DNA of 64,000 bases, taken from Natronobacterium gregoryi SP2 (lineage in GTDB: Archaea > Halobacteriota > Halobacteria > Halobacteriales > Natrialbaceae). The notes beneath the pieces were generated by a model. The model was given only the letters and a program-made list of their open reading frames with translations. It made no database searches and was not told where the DNA came from. Positions 17,787 to 27,075 of the stretch are shown one piece after another (positions within the stretch are counted from its first letter, which is position 1; every line of letters starts with the position of its first letter). The translations under genes were made by a program, and so were the position numbers. The DNA is taken from positions 930,001-994,000 of the forward strand of contig NC_019792.1 of NCBI RefSeq assembly GCF_000230715.2, read 5' to 3'.

Positions 17787-19193
17787 ATGAGTACGCAGGA
17801 ACAGTCGGCCGCCGGTACGGCGTCTACGACTCACTCTCCGGACGTCGTCGTCGTCGGTGCCGGCACGGCAGGATGTTACGCCGCAGCGACCGTCGCAGGC
17901 GAGGGGTACGACGCCGTCGTGCTCGAGCGCAAGTCCGAAGAGAAGGCAGGCCACATCGCCTGTGGCGACGCCCTGAAAGGAGCAAGCGACTTCCCCGAGG
18001 CGATTCCAAAGTCCCAACTCGAGCCCGCGATCACCAACACCGAGGTCGACCACGGCCGGTTCGAGATTCCACAGGAAGACACCGTTCTCGAGATTCCGGT
18101 GCCAGGTGAGCTCGCCGTTATCGACCGCTGGGAGTACGGCAAGCGTCTCATCGAGGGGGCAGACGATGCGGGAGCCGAGTTCCACTACGACACCGTCGTC
18201 CAGACGGTTACCCAAGACGAGACGGGACAGGTTACCGGCGTCGAAGGGATGCGCGCCGGTGAGCCGGTCAGCTACGAGGCCAACGTCGTCATCGACGCCG
18301 CAGGAGCACTCTCTGTCCTACAAGACGAGGTCGACTTCTCCGACTCTACTTTCGACACGAACGTCGACTACAGTCACTTCTGTTCGGCCTACCGCGAGAT
18401 CGTCCACGTGGACGATCCCGTCGAGTGGTCGGACGCGCTCGTGTTCAAACCGACCGAACGCGCAGCGGGCTATCTCTGGTACTTCCCGCGAACCGAGACC
18501 GAGATCAACGCCGGCCTGGGGTTCCAGATGACCGAGGAACCGATGCAACTCGTCGAGGACCTCAAACACGACCTCGAGAACCGCGACGAGTTCGACGACG
18601 CCGAGGTCGACGACAAACTCGGTGCTGCCCTGCCCACCCGCCGGCCGTACGATTCGGCGGTCCACCCGGGCTACATGGCCGTCGGCGACGCCGCGGGTCA
18701 CGTCAATCCCACCACCGGTGGCGGCATCGCCGGCGCAGCCTACGCCGGCAAGTACGCCGCCGAACGAGCGATCGAGGGGCTCGAGACCGGCGATTTCAGC
18801 GAGGAAACCTTCTGGGAGTACAACGAACTGGTGATGGACCACTTCGGCGCCCGCTACGCCGCACTCGACGTCTACAACATCCTCTCGACTGCCGTCGACG
18901 TCGACGACCTGATGGGACTGCTCGCCGCGATGCCCGGCGACAAACTCGCCGAGGCACTCTATTCGGGCAGCACGGACATCGGCACGAAGCTCAAATTCGA
19001 GGCGCTGCTCAAGAGCCGCGGCCACTGGGGGACCATCTGGAACCTCTACCAGACGAAACGGCGCGCGGACGACCTGCTCGAGCACTACGAGAACTACCCC
19101 TCGAGTCCCGACGAACTCGAGGCCTGGCAACAGCGGCGCGACGAGTTGATGGACGCGGTCTACGAGACGACCGGCGCCGATCCGAAGTACTAA
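17787..19193 (+). CDS. Geranylgeranyl reductase family / digeranylgeranylglycerophospholipid reductase
   Basis: 468 residues. FAD-binding Rossmann start VVVVGAGTAGCYAAATVA (20-37), the IACGDALKGA motif of archaeal geranylgeranyl reductases, and the second FAD motif GYMAVGDAAGHVNPTTGGGI. It saturates the isoprenoid chains of archaeal membrane lipids. ATG 17787 is preferred; TACATAAAACG lies ~35 nt upstream. Cytoplasmic, membrane-associated role expected. Confidence 0.9.
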   Translation: MSTQEQSAAGTASTTHSPDVVVVGAGTAGCYAAATVAGEGYDAVVLERKSEEKAGHIACGDALKGASDFPEAIPKSQLEPAITNTEVDHGRFEIPQEDTVLEIPVPGELAVIDRWEYGKRLIEGADDAGAEFHYDTVVQTVTQDETGQVTGVEGMRAGEPVSYEANVVIDAAGALSVLQDEVDFSDSTFDTNVDYSHFCSAYREIVHVDDPVEWSDALVFKPTERAAGYLWYFPRTETEINAGLGFQMTEEPMQLVEDLKHDLENRDEFDDAEVDDKLGAALPTRRPYDSAVHPGYMAVGDAAGHVNPTTGGGIAGAAYAGKYAAERAIEGLETGDFSEETFWEYNELVMDHFGARYAALDVYNILSTAVDVDDLMGLLAAMPGDKLAEALYSGSTDIGTKLKFEALLKSRGHWGTIWNLYQTKRRADDLLEHYENYPSSPDELEAWQQRRDELMDAVYETTGADPKY

Positions 19194-19200
19194 CGACGTA

Positions 19201-19440
19201 ATTTTACTCTTCGGTCTGTTGCGAGCGAGATGATTTCGCCTCGCTCGCGAGGACACTCCTCCTTCCGTTCCGTGACGCTTCGCGTCACTCGGCTCACGGC
19301 TTCGCCGTTCGCCTAATCGCGGCGCGTAGCGCCGCGCTTTCGCTCGCGGTCGGTATCGGGTGACCGCCTGCCCTCCCCCGAGTCGCGACGGTCGCCACGA
19401 ATTGCGGGTCCCTCCTGGCCACGCGTTTCTGGTGTACTAG
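19201..19440. repeat. Family F element, copy 1 (downstream of geranylgeranyl reductase)
   Basis: Contains ACTCCTCCTTCCGTTCCG, a string of short hairpins with TTCG or TAGC loops (GACGCTTCGCGTC, CGGCTTCGCCG, CGCGGCGCGTAGCGCCGCG), CGCTCGCGGTC and then GCCTGCCCTCCCCCGAGTC. The same ordered blocks occur at 34735-34945, also just after a plus-strand stop codon. Likely a 3'-end structured element. Confidence 0.6.
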
Positions 19441-19453
19441 ATTCTCGGATAGA

Positions 19454-20764
19454 TCAAACACGAGCACGAAGCCGTTCGACGCGCTTCTCCGTCGACGGAT
19501 GCGTTCCGAGGAGCGTTCGGCTGACGAACCGCCGCGTCCGGTCGAAAAACCGGTGTTCTTCCCACGGCGGCGGGACGATCGAGAAGGCTGCCGTCGATCG
19601 GTGTTCGCGGAGATCGCTCGAGGGACGAGACACGAGGTCGCGGTCCAGCGTCTCGAGGGCGCTCGCGAGCGCGGCGGGATCGCCGGTGATAACGATAGCG
19701 GCCTGGTCAGCCACGTATTCGCGGTATCTGGCGACGAGTGCGACGGCCAGGCGAGTGACCACGGCAATCGGGACCGCGGCGACCGAGACGAACACTCCGA
19801 TCTGTCCGACGTAGAGGGACGCCGGCTCCGGGGCGTCCTCGAGGAACGGTTCGGCCTTGGCAGCGGGCAGCGAAAGTGCCGTCAGCACGGCTGCATCGCG
19901 GTTCACGATGTGGGCGAGTTCGTGGGCGAGTACGGCCTCGAGTTCGCGGTCGGAGAGTCGCTCGACGAGTCCGCGAGAGACCACGATCGACGACGTCGCG
20001 GGTCGGTAGCCGACCGATGCGGCGATCGGGGTGCGTGCTTCTCCGAGACGAACGGTCGGGGACGGGACGGTCGTCTGTGCCGCGAGTCGATCGACGCGCT
20101 GCTGGAGGTCCTCGACGGTGCTGTCGTCGTCCGACGCCGATTCGCCGCTACGCTCGGCCTCGCACACCCGGGCGCGGTCGGCGAGCGTTCGCTCGACGGT
20201 CGCCCCGTCGCGGATCTCGGCGTCGACGACGGCGATCGTGGTCGCGATCACGGTCGCGATTCCGGCGGCGACGGCCACCCGTTCGACCGTGAGGCGTGGG
20301 CTCGCCTCGATCGCGGCAGCCCCACCTCCCAGTGTAAGCACCACGAGAAAGAGGATTCCAAGAAGCCTCCCTCCCGCTCTGACGAACGCTCGCAGGAAGT
20401 CGTCGGGATGGGTGAGCTGGTAGGCGACCGGCTCTACGGCGTCGGCCATGCCGTCGTGGGCGATTCGACCCGCGATCAGCGGCGACGGGTGCAACCGTCG
20501 GTAGGCGACCGCCAGGACGAGCCAGCTGCCGACGAGCAACGCCCCGACGATGGCGAAGACAGCCAGTGAGACGGCGAGCACTGGGAGCAGAATCATCATC
20601 ATCCCCGCCATCACGGTCGCCATCGCGAACTCGAGGACCAGCAACACGCCGAACGCAAGCGTGGCGACGACAGTTGCGAGCGCTAGCCGACTCCAGAGGC
20701 CGAACGTCGTTCGAAGTCGTTGCACGGGAACCACCGGCGGCCGAGCGGAACGCTCGACCACCAC
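19454..20764 (-). CDS. M48 family (HtpX-like) membrane metallopeptidase, copy 1
   Basis: 436 residues. Four predicted membrane segments (about 25-50, 55-85, 130-150, 162-182), a zinc site HELAH at 281-285 with the downstream Glu in YREYVAD, and a conserved tail (FSIVPPPWEEHRFFDRTRRF, THPSTEKRVERLRARV). HtpX-type peptidases degrade misfolded membrane proteins. It is a diverged paralogue of the next gene upstream, with 105 bp between them. Confidence 0.88.
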   Translation of the reverse strand: MVVERSARPPVVPVQRLRTTFGLWSRLALATVVATLAFGVLLVLEFAMATVMAGMMMILLPVLAVSLAVFAIVGALLVGSWLVLAVAYRRLHPSPLIAGRIAHDGMADAVEPVAYQLTHPDDFLRAFVRAGGRLLGILFLVVLTLGGGAAAIEASPRLTVERVAVAAGIATVIATTIAVVDAEIRDGATVERTLADRARVCEAERSGESASDDDSTVEDLQQRVDRLAAQTTVPSPTVRLGEARTPIAASVGYRPATSSIVVSRGLVERLSDRELEAVLAHELAHIVNRDAAVLTALSLPAAKAEPFLEDAPEPASLYVGQIGVFVSVAAVPIAVVTRLAVALVARYREYVADQAAIVITGDPAALASALETLDRDLVSRPSSDLREHRSTAAFSIVPPPWEEHRFFDRTRRFVSRTLLGTHPSTEKRVERLRARV

Positions 20765-20869
20765 TCGACAGCTACTTTCGCGATAACCGACAAATGTGTT
20801 GGGGTCCCGACCGCACCATCGAGTCCTCGAGCGGGCCGCAGTTCGGTCGGGGCGACTCGAGGTAGTCGA

Positions 20870-22564
20870 TCAGACGCGAGCCCGCAACTTCGAGATGCGC
20901 GTCTCGGTCGGCGGATGCGTGCCGAAGATCCGTCGTGCGACGAACCGTCGTGTGCGGTCGAAAAACCGGTGTTCCTCCCACGGCGGCGGGACGATGGAAA
21001 ACGCCGCGGCCAGTTCGCCGTTACGGAGATCCGTCCGCGGTCGACGCTCGAGATCGTGATCTACCGTCTCGAGTGCGCTGGCCAGCGCGGCCGCGTCACC
21101 AGTGATCGCGACGGCACCCTCGTCGGCCGCGTACTCGCGCCCCCGAGCGACGAACGCGACAGACCAGCGACTGACGGCGCGGACGAGCATCGCGAACGGT
21201 TCGGCCACGGGGTTGAAGCCGTAGCGGCCTCGTGAAAGCGTGGCGACGGACCCGGGAACCGACAGCGCCGTCAGCACCGCCGCGTCGCGGTTCGTCACGT
21301 GGGCGAGTTCGTGAGCGAGGACGGCCTCGAGTTCTCGCTCGTCCAGAGATGCTACGAGCCCACGCGAGACCACGATCGTCGACGAGGACGGGCGATAGCC
21401 GACAGTGAGCGCGGCGGGAGTCTCTCGGTCGACGACCTGCACGTCCGGAACGGGCACGTTTGCCTGTCCTGCGAGCCGGGTGACCGTCGACTCGAGCAGC
21501 CGGCGGGTGTCGGAATCTGGTGATTCGTCGTCGGCACGGCCACGTTCGAGTGACTCGAGGTCGAATCGCGACTCGAGGTCCCGGAGGACGGCGATGTCGC
21601 CCGTGAACTCGTTGCGGACGGCACCGCCGACGTGACCCCCGACGAGGGCGATGCTCCCAACGACGGCGAGACCGACTGCGAGCGCGTCGACCGAGACGAC
21701 CGTCGCCGTCCAGCCGACGGCGAGGACGAAAGCGACGGCGAGCGCCGGGACGAGCAGCGTCGGACCGGGAACGCGCTCGAGGCGAGCGAGGAGCCGTCGT
21801 GTTTCGTCGGCGACGCCGTACACCCTCTCGGGATCGACCGGCTCTTCCTCGGCGGCCCTCGCGGCGCGTCGCTCGATGACGTCGCGGACCCGATCGACGT
21901 GGCCGGGAGCGACCACTGCGGCGACGACCAGCCAGACGAGCGCTGCCGGAACGAGGGCGGCAAAACCGGTCCACCACGCACTGCTGGCGTACGCGACGGT
22001 GACCAGTCCGAGCACGATCCAGGCCCCGCCCTCGGTGCGTTCGTCGGTCCCCTCCTCGTTTCGCGACCGGACCCACAGGTAGGCCGTCCAGACGTACGCG
22101 ATCGTCAGAAGGTAACCGGCTCCAAGCAACACCAGGAACGCGAACACGGGGGTCGGCAGCACCGACGATAGGGAGGGGAGCGCGGCCACTGCCACGACGA
22201 GCGACGAAAACACCAGCACGTACGAGCCAAGATCGACGGCCCCCTGTGCGAGTGCGCCTGCGGGGGCTCTACGATCCCGTGCCTCTCGGACCGCTCGAAG
22301 CGATACTTCGACGGCAACGACGGAGAACACGGCGACCGCGACGGCGAGACTGGCTGCGACTGGTATCGGGACGACTGTCTCGAGCGCCCCGGTCCCGTAC
22401 GAGAGCACGCCGAAGATCGGCAGTCCGACGAGCAAGAGAGCCACGGAAACGACCAAAATCGACAGGAACAGACCGAGAACTGCCGCAACCGTCATCCGGA
22501 GCCAGAGACCGATCTGGGTTCGACTCGGGGCCACGAGTCGATCACCGCCGGACCGGGACCGCAA
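20870..22564 (-). CDS. M48 family (HtpX-like) membrane metallopeptidase, copy 2
   Basis: 564 residues, about 130 longer than its neighbour, with extra membrane segments in the first 330 residues. Zinc motif HELAHVTNRD and third-ligand region GREYAADEGA. The C-terminal ~60 residues are nearly identical in design to copy 1 (FSIVPPPWEEHRFFDRTRRF), pointing to tandem duplication followed by N-terminal divergence. Confidence 0.87.
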   Translation of the reverse strand: MRSRSGGDRLVAPSRTQIGLWLRMTVAAVLGLFLSILVVSVALLLVGLPIFGVLSYGTGALETVVPIPVAASLAVAVAVFSVVAVEVSLRAVREARDRRAPAGALAQGAVDLGSYVLVFSSLVVAVAALPSLSSVLPTPVFAFLVLLGAGYLLTIAYVWTAYLWVRSRNEEGTDERTEGGAWIVLGLVTVAYASSAWWTGFAALVPAALVWLVVAAVVAPGHVDRVRDVIERRAARAAEEEPVDPERVYGVADETRRLLARLERVPGPTLLVPALAVAFVLAVGWTATVVSVDALAVGLAVVGSIALVGGHVGGAVRNEFTGDIAVLRDLESRFDLESLERGRADDESPDSDTRRLLESTVTRLAGQANVPVPDVQVVDRETPAALTVGYRPSSSTIVVSRGLVASLDERELEAVLAHELAHVTNRDAAVLTALSVPGSVATLSRGRYGFNPVAEPFAMLVRAVSRWSVAFVARGREYAADEGAVAITGDAAALASALETVDHDLERRPRTDLRNGELAAAFSIVPPPWEEHRFFDRTRRFVARRIFGTHPPTETRISKLRARV

Positions 22565-22660
22565 CCGTCGTTCGACCGGCAGCGATTGGGGCTGGACGCA
22601 TAGCTCCCTGTACGTTGGAGACGATCCGACATAAACGTTGGCTCGGAGACAGGTGCGTCG

Positions 22661-23941
22661 TTACGGTCGCTCGCAGGCGATCCGTTCGATCGCGCTGGCG
22701 AGCGTCTCCACACCGTGGCCGATACTCGGTTCGTCGACGTCGAAGGTCGCGGTGTGGTGGCCGCCCGGATGGTCCGTGCCGACGCCGACATAACACGCCA
22801 GCCCACCGTTCTGTTGAACTTCGCGCATCAGGAACGTCGCGTCCTCGCTCCCGCCGAGTTCGTCACGCTCGAGGACGTTCTCGACTCCCTCGACCTCGCC
22901 GGCGACTTCCTCGACGACATCGGCGATCTCCTGGTCGCTGGTGGCGCTCGGAGCCTGTGCGCCGAGTTCGACCTCGACCTCGCAGTCGTGCATCTCCGCA
23001 GCAGACTCGACCACGCGCTCGGCGTTGTCGACCATGTACTCCATCAGTTCCGTCGTCTCGCCACGCACCTCGGCCATGATCGAGGCGGACTCCGGGATGA
23101 CGTTCGCGGCGCTACCACCCTCGACGATCCCCGCGTTGATCCGCGTCGGGCCGTCGCTGTTTCGCGGAATCGCATAGAGGTTCTGGACCGCCGTCGCCAT
23201 CGCCTGGACGGCGTTACGTCCCTGTTCGGGGCGGCCGCCAGCGTGGGCTGGCTCGCCCGTAAACTCCGCCTCGAGGTGCGAGACCGCGAGGAAGCCGTCG
23301 ACACCGGCGACGATCTCGCCGGTCGGGTGGTCGAGTCCGATGTGAGTCGCGAGCAGGTAGTCGACGTCAACGAGGTGTTCGCTTTTCGCCATCGACTTGC
23401 CGCCGCCGATAACCTCCTCTGCGGGCTGGAAGAACACCTTCAGCGTCCCCTCGAAGTCACTCTCTGTGATCGCCTCGAGAACGCCGACGCCGATCGTCGC
23501 GTGGGCGTCGTGACCGCAGGCGTGCATCGCTCCCTCGTGTTCGGAGCGAAAGCCCTCGGCTACCGGCTCGTGGTCCGGATCGTCGCTCTCCTGGCGGGGG
23601 AGCCCGTCGATGTCGACGCGCAGACCGACGGTCGGTCCGTCGCCTTTCTCGAGGACGGCGACGGCACCCGTGTAGCCGCCCTCGAGGGACTCGAGGACGT
23701 CCTCGTCGACCCCAGTCTCTCTGGCACGCTCGAAGGCGTGGGTGAGTTCGGCGTCGTCGGGGACGGCGAGCCGATGGTCGGTCGCGATCGCGTCCGGTCC
23801 GACGTGGAGTTCGTCGAGGGCGTCCCCGAACCTGGAGTCGAGTTCCTCGACGAGACGGGCCGTCGTGTAGAATTCTCGCCAGGCGGGCTCTGGTCGTCGG
23901 TGCAGGTCACGTCGCAGTTCGACGAGGTCGTCTGCGGTCAT
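22661..23941 (-). CDS. M20 family amidohydrolase / carboxypeptidase-like
   Basis: 426 residues. Two-metal M20D hydrolase: DIDGLPRQE region (metal Asp), HACGHDAHATIGVG with paired His, PAEEVIGGG, and the late H in GTDHPGGHHT. An insertion after residue ~45 (HVGPDAIATDHRLAVPD...) is longer than in typical HipO/AbgB enzymes. Likely substrates are N-acyl amino acids or aminobenzoyl-glutamate-type amides; not resolvable here. Family B repeat and a short hairpin lie upstream of its start. Confidence 0.88.
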   Translation of the reverse strand: MTADDLVELRRDLHRRPEPAWREFYTTARLVEELDSRFGDALDELHVGPDAIATDHRLAVPDDAELTHAFERARETGVDEDVLESLEGGYTGAVAVLEKGDGPTVGLRVDIDGLPRQESDDPDHEPVAEGFRSEHEGAMHACGHDAHATIGVGVLEAITESDFEGTLKVFFQPAEEVIGGGKSMAKSEHLVDVDYLLATHIGLDHPTGEIVAGVDGFLAVSHLEAEFTGEPAHAGGRPEQGRNAVQAMATAVQNLYAIPRNSDGPTRINAGIVEGGSAANVIPESASIMAEVRGETTELMEYMVDNAERVVESAAEMHDCEVEVELGAQAPSATSDQEIADVVEEVAGEVEGVENVLERDELGGSEDATFLMREVQQNGGLACYVGVGTDHPGGHHTATFDVDEPSIGHGVETLASAIERIACERP

Positions 23942-24065
23942 GGCCCGTACTGGGTAACGATGCTAAAAAGTGCTATCGGAGGCGGAAACTCGGATCGGAG
24001 CAGTCACCGACACTTCGAGGACGGCCGTAACCGCTGGAGGTCGTTCGTCGGTGCCGTCACGCCGA

Positions 24066-24223
24066 GCTATGAGAACGGTTTACTGTCGTCAACTACCGCC
24101 GACCGCAGACACCGTTCTGGCGGTCGGCAGTAACTAGTGGCGGGCCAAGCCTGAACTGATGGGTCGAATCTGGCGGTGTCGCTCGATTCGACCCGTCAGT
24201 CGACGGTTGGGACGGTACTAGTT
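24066..24223. repeat. Short hairpin plus solitary Family B repeat (reverse orientation)
   Basis: 24133-24223 is a full unit in reverse orientation (ACTAGTGGCGGGCCAAGCC ... GGTTGGGACGGTACTAGT). It is preceded by GAACGGTTTACTGTCG and a CCGCCGACCGC/GCGGTCGGC hairpin, and followed by a Family A-like end, TACAGCAATCCGTCTGAG (24223-24240), 4 bp from the stop of the S10-like gene. Confidence 0.75.
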
Positions 24224-24244
24224 ACAGCAATCCGTCTGAGTCGG

Positions 24245-24580
24245 TCAGTTACCACGACCGGCGCTGTGGATCTGTTCCACCTTGGCTTCGATGTGAACCG
24301 AGTCCGGGAAATTCTGTTCGGCGATGTTGCGCGCGAGATTGTCGTGGCCGTGAATCTCGAGTTCGCGGGTGAAGACAGTGTAATTCCAAGAAGAGAAGTG
24401 TCGGTCGTCGTCGGCGTGTAGCCGACACCGCTGTGGGACCGAGATGTCGGTCGGCGGATGGGAGTGTGGTCCTTTCAGTTCCGCGCCTTTCCGTTCGGCG
24501 GTCGTTTTGATGTCGTCGACGATACCGTCGAGAGCGGCGCGGTCGCCGCTCTGGAGCGTGAGACGGGTGACAAAGGTCAT
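24245..24580 (-). CDS. Ribosomal protein S10-like (uS10/mL48 family) paralogue
   Basis: 111 residues. The order FVTRLTLQSGDRAALDGIVDDIKTTAE, then KGPHSHPPTD and SWNYTVFTRELEIHG matches the uS10 fold, including the loop that reads GPxPLPT in true S10. It is distinct from the canonical S10, which in archaea lies in the EF-1A operon, so this is a stand-alone paralogue that may bind RNA or the ribosome. Single gene between repeats and a Nudix gene. Confidence 0.75.
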   Translation of the reverse strand: MTFVTRLTLQSGDRAALDGIVDDIKTTAERKGAELKGPHSHPPTDISVPQRCRLHADDDRHFSSWNYTVFTRELEIHGHDNLARNIAEQNFPDSVHIEAKVEQIHSAGRGN

Positions 24581-24712
24581 AGCTGGGTTAGCACAACGTC
24601 AACGGCCGGCGGGTAAAAGCCTGCTGAGATCGACCTGCCTCGAGATTGGGGTGGGTGTTCGTTTAACGAACAGTCCGATATTCTCTTAACGTCGGGGCTA
24701 GTACTGCAGTTA

Positions 24713-25147
24713 ATGGCAGTCGAAGCTACGAGCGCAGGCGCGATCCTCTTCCGCGACACGCGGGGCCGGCGCGAGTATCTTCTACTCAAGAGCCGCCCAG
24801 GCGACTGGGAGTTTCCCAAGGGCGGTGTCGAAGGAGATGAAGAGCTACAACAGACGGCGATCCGCGAAGTAAAGGAAGAGGCAGGTATCGAAGAGTTCCG
24901 GCTACTCGACGGCTTTCGCGAAGACTACAACTACGTCTTCGAGGCGAACGGCAAGACGATCCACAAGACCGTTCACCTCTTCATCGCGAAATCCTACGAG
25001 GCCAGTGCAGAACTCTCTAACGAACATCGCGACCTACAGTGGCGCGATTACGAACAGGCAGTAAACACCGTCACCCAGGACGGTCCACGCGAAATTCTCG
25101 AGCAGGCCCACGAGTTCCTCGACGAGCGCGAAGAGGACGAAGAGTAG
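24713..25147 (+). CDS. Nudix hydrolase, Ap4A hydrolase-like
   Basis: 144 residues. Complete Nudix box GGVEGDEELQQTAIREVKEEAGI (G-x5-E-x7-RE-x2-EE-x-G), in positions ~40-62. The N-terminus (SAGAILFRDTRGRREYLLLKS) and short length match bis(5'-nucleosyl)-tetraphosphatases, which cleave Ap4A and related alarmones. Acidic C-terminal tail. Promoter-like ATTCTCTTAACG lies upstream of ATG 24713. Confidence 0.88.
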   Translation: MAVEATSAGAILFRDTRGRREYLLLKSRPGDWEFPKGGVEGDEELQQTAIREVKEEAGIEEFRLLDGFREDYNYVFEANGKTIHKTVHLFIAKSYEASAELSNEHRDLQWRDYEQAVNTVTQDGPREILEQAHEFLDEREEDEE

Positions 25148-25238
25148 TCGTCTACTCTGCCCTGTCGATTCGAAGCGACGCCCAGTCGCGACAGTACCTT
25201 TTTGCAACTCCGCTGGCATAGCGAAGCCAGACGAACCG

Positions 25239-25976
25239 ATGCTCGACGACGCTCCGTCGTACCCGTTCCGTGGCCCGTGGCTCGAGCGGACGGCTCGTGG
25301 CAGCCTGCTCGTCCTTGGCAGCGTCCTACTCGCTCCCGCCGTCTTGCTCGCCGGCTACTGCATCCGCGTCCTCGAGGCGACGTTCGAAGGGCGCGAGGAA
25401 CCGCCACCGCTCGAGGGGTGGCGCGACCTCTCGAGACGAGGCGTCGGGGCCGTAGCGATCGGGTGTTGCTATCTCGTCGGTCCGCTCGTCGTGGGCGCAG
25501 TCGCGGGAGTCGCGCTCGGCAGCGTCGGCTACTACGCTCTCGGTGTGCTCGCACCGCTGGTGACGAGCGAAGCCGCGATCTGGGGGGTCAGCCTCGTCGC
25601 GGCGGCGATCGCGGCGCTGCTCGCGCTCGTGTTCGTCGCGGTCACGCTAGTGATCTACTACCTCCTGCCGGCCGCACTCGCGGTCTACGCACGGACCGGG
25701 ACCGTCCGCGCCGCGTTCGATCGCTCGACTCTCCAGGGGATCGCCCTGAGCGGCCGCTACTTCCTCTCGATGGCGGTCCTCCAGTTGCTCCCGCTGGTGG
25801 TCCCGGTCGTCGCCGTCGTCTGTCTGCTCACGGTGGTCGGCACCGTCGTCCTGCCGGCGATCCCCTTCGTCGCCGTACTCGTCAGTTTCCGGCTGGTCGG
25901 CGTCGCCGTCGCGGACGCGAGCGGGCGCGTGGTCGACAACCACGAGAGAGTTCCCGAACGCGTCCCCGCGGACTGA
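25239..25976 (+). CDS. DUF4013-type multi-pass membrane protein
   Basis: 245 residues with about five to six hydrophobic segments. The N-terminus YPFRGPWLERTARGSLLVLGSVL followed by AGYCIRVLEATFEG is the DUF4013 signature (GY..R..... region). Function unknown; possibly a membrane-stabilising protein. It reads the same way as the DUF5787 gene 28 bp downstream. Confidence 0.75.
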   Translation: MLDDAPSYPFRGPWLERTARGSLLVLGSVLLAPAVLLAGYCIRVLEATFEGREEPPPLEGWRDLSRRGVGAVAIGCCYLVGPLVVGAVAGVALGSVGYYALGVLAPLVTSEAAIWGVSLVAAAIAALLALVFVAVTLVIYYLLPAALAVYARTGTVRAAFDRSTLQGIALSGRYFLSMAVLQLLPLVVPVVAVVCLLTVVGTVVLPAIPFVAVLVSFRLVGVAVADASGRVVDNHERVPERVPAD

Positions 25977-26004
25977 TCGATCCCTTTTCTTCGCGTCGCT
26001 TCCA

Positions 26005-27069
26005 ATGACAGCCGTGAGCCGGTACACCGCCGAATTCGGGTTCGAGCTACGAACCTGCTGGTGGGCGGAACGGGAGTGGCCGCCCGAAGAGACGACGGAG
26101 TCGACCGTCTTCGTCGCCCGACAGCTCGGCACCGGACGCCGGCGCTGGGACACGATCGTCCTCGAGTGCGACCCCGACGCCCTCCGCCAGCGCGCGACGT
26201 TCGGTCCGGATCGACTCGACGGCGACCTCCTGCACGTCGTCCGAAACGCGCCCGCGGAGTGGACCTACTACCGCGACGCCCTCCCGGACCCGGGCTACCC
26301 GTGGCGCTACGTCCGCGAATCGATCCACCGCGCCGACGACCGCGGGATTCTCGAGACGCACAAGGAGGGCAACCGCATCCAGATTCGTCGCAAGTGGCCC
26401 TATCCCGACTGGCTCGAGCGGATCGTCGCCATCGAGAACAAGCCCGACCTCGACCGGTCTGCGGCCCGGCGACTCGGGACACAACTCGAGTACGACGTCG
26501 CAATCGGGCTGGCCGACGAGGTCTGGGTCGCGACCCGGACGACAGGTGAGTCGGTCGAACCCGTCCTGCTCGAGGACCTGCCGGTCGAGGCGGGCGTGCT
26601 GGCGTTCGATCCCGAGACGCTCGAGACCGAGGTCGCCTGGTACCCTCGCACGCTCGCGGTCGAGGAGCCGGGAACGCGCATCCTCGAGCGACCTGACGGT
26701 GGCTCTCGCGATGGGTCGGCAGCACGCTTCGAGTACGTCGATCCCGAGTGGAAGGCAGAACGACGGCTCGCGATCGCCGAACGCGCCTACGAACGGGGCT
26801 GGCGATCGTTCGCCGACACGATGCGGCCCGATTGTCGACACTTCCAGCTTCGCGAACAAGACGGGCAGTTACTCCCTTACTGCGGGGCGAAGGACCACCA
26901 GCCGACCGCACGCGAGTGTTCCGGCGACTGTCCCGACTACGAGCCCGAACCACCCGCGTGGCGGACGAAGGGGTGGCCGATCGAGGGTGGGCCCGGAAAG
27001 CGATTCAAAAAGCTGCTCGCGGATCGTCGACGGCGACGGCGGCCAGGTCTGGATTCGACGAGCGGCTGA
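26005..27069 (+). CDS. DUF5787-type protein, candidate PD-(D/E)XK nuclease with cysteine cluster
   Basis: 354 residues. A RecB/Cas4-like nuclease pattern is visible: Asp135, then Glu144-x-Lys146 in IVAIENKP, then Gln160-x2-Tyr163 (GTQLEY) on the following helix. Cys18 near the N-terminus plus C-terminal Cys277, Cys293, Cys305 and Cys309 could bind an Fe-S cluster or zinc, as in Cas4/AddB (one N-terminal plus three C-terminal Cys). The very C-terminus is basic (RFKKLLADRRRRRR), suited to nucleic acid. Nuclease function is inference. Confidence 0.65.
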   Translation: MTAVSRYTAEFGFELRTCWWAEREWPPEETTESTVFVARQLGTGRRRWDTIVLECDPDALRQRATFGPDRLDGDLLHVVRNAPAEWTYYRDALPDPGYPWRYVRESIHRADDRGILETHKEGNRIQIRRKWPYPDWLERIVAIENKPDLDRSAARRLGTQLEYDVAIGLADEVWVATRTTGESVEPVLLEDLPVEAGVLAFDPETLETEVAWYPRTLAVEEPGTRILERPDGGSRDGSAARFEYVDPEWKAERRLAIAERAYERGWRSFADTMRPDCRHFQLREQDGQLLPYCGAKDHQPTARECSGDCPDYEPEPPAWRTKGWPIEGGPGKRFKKLLADRRRRRRPGLDSTSG

Positions 27070-27075
27070 TCCTCG

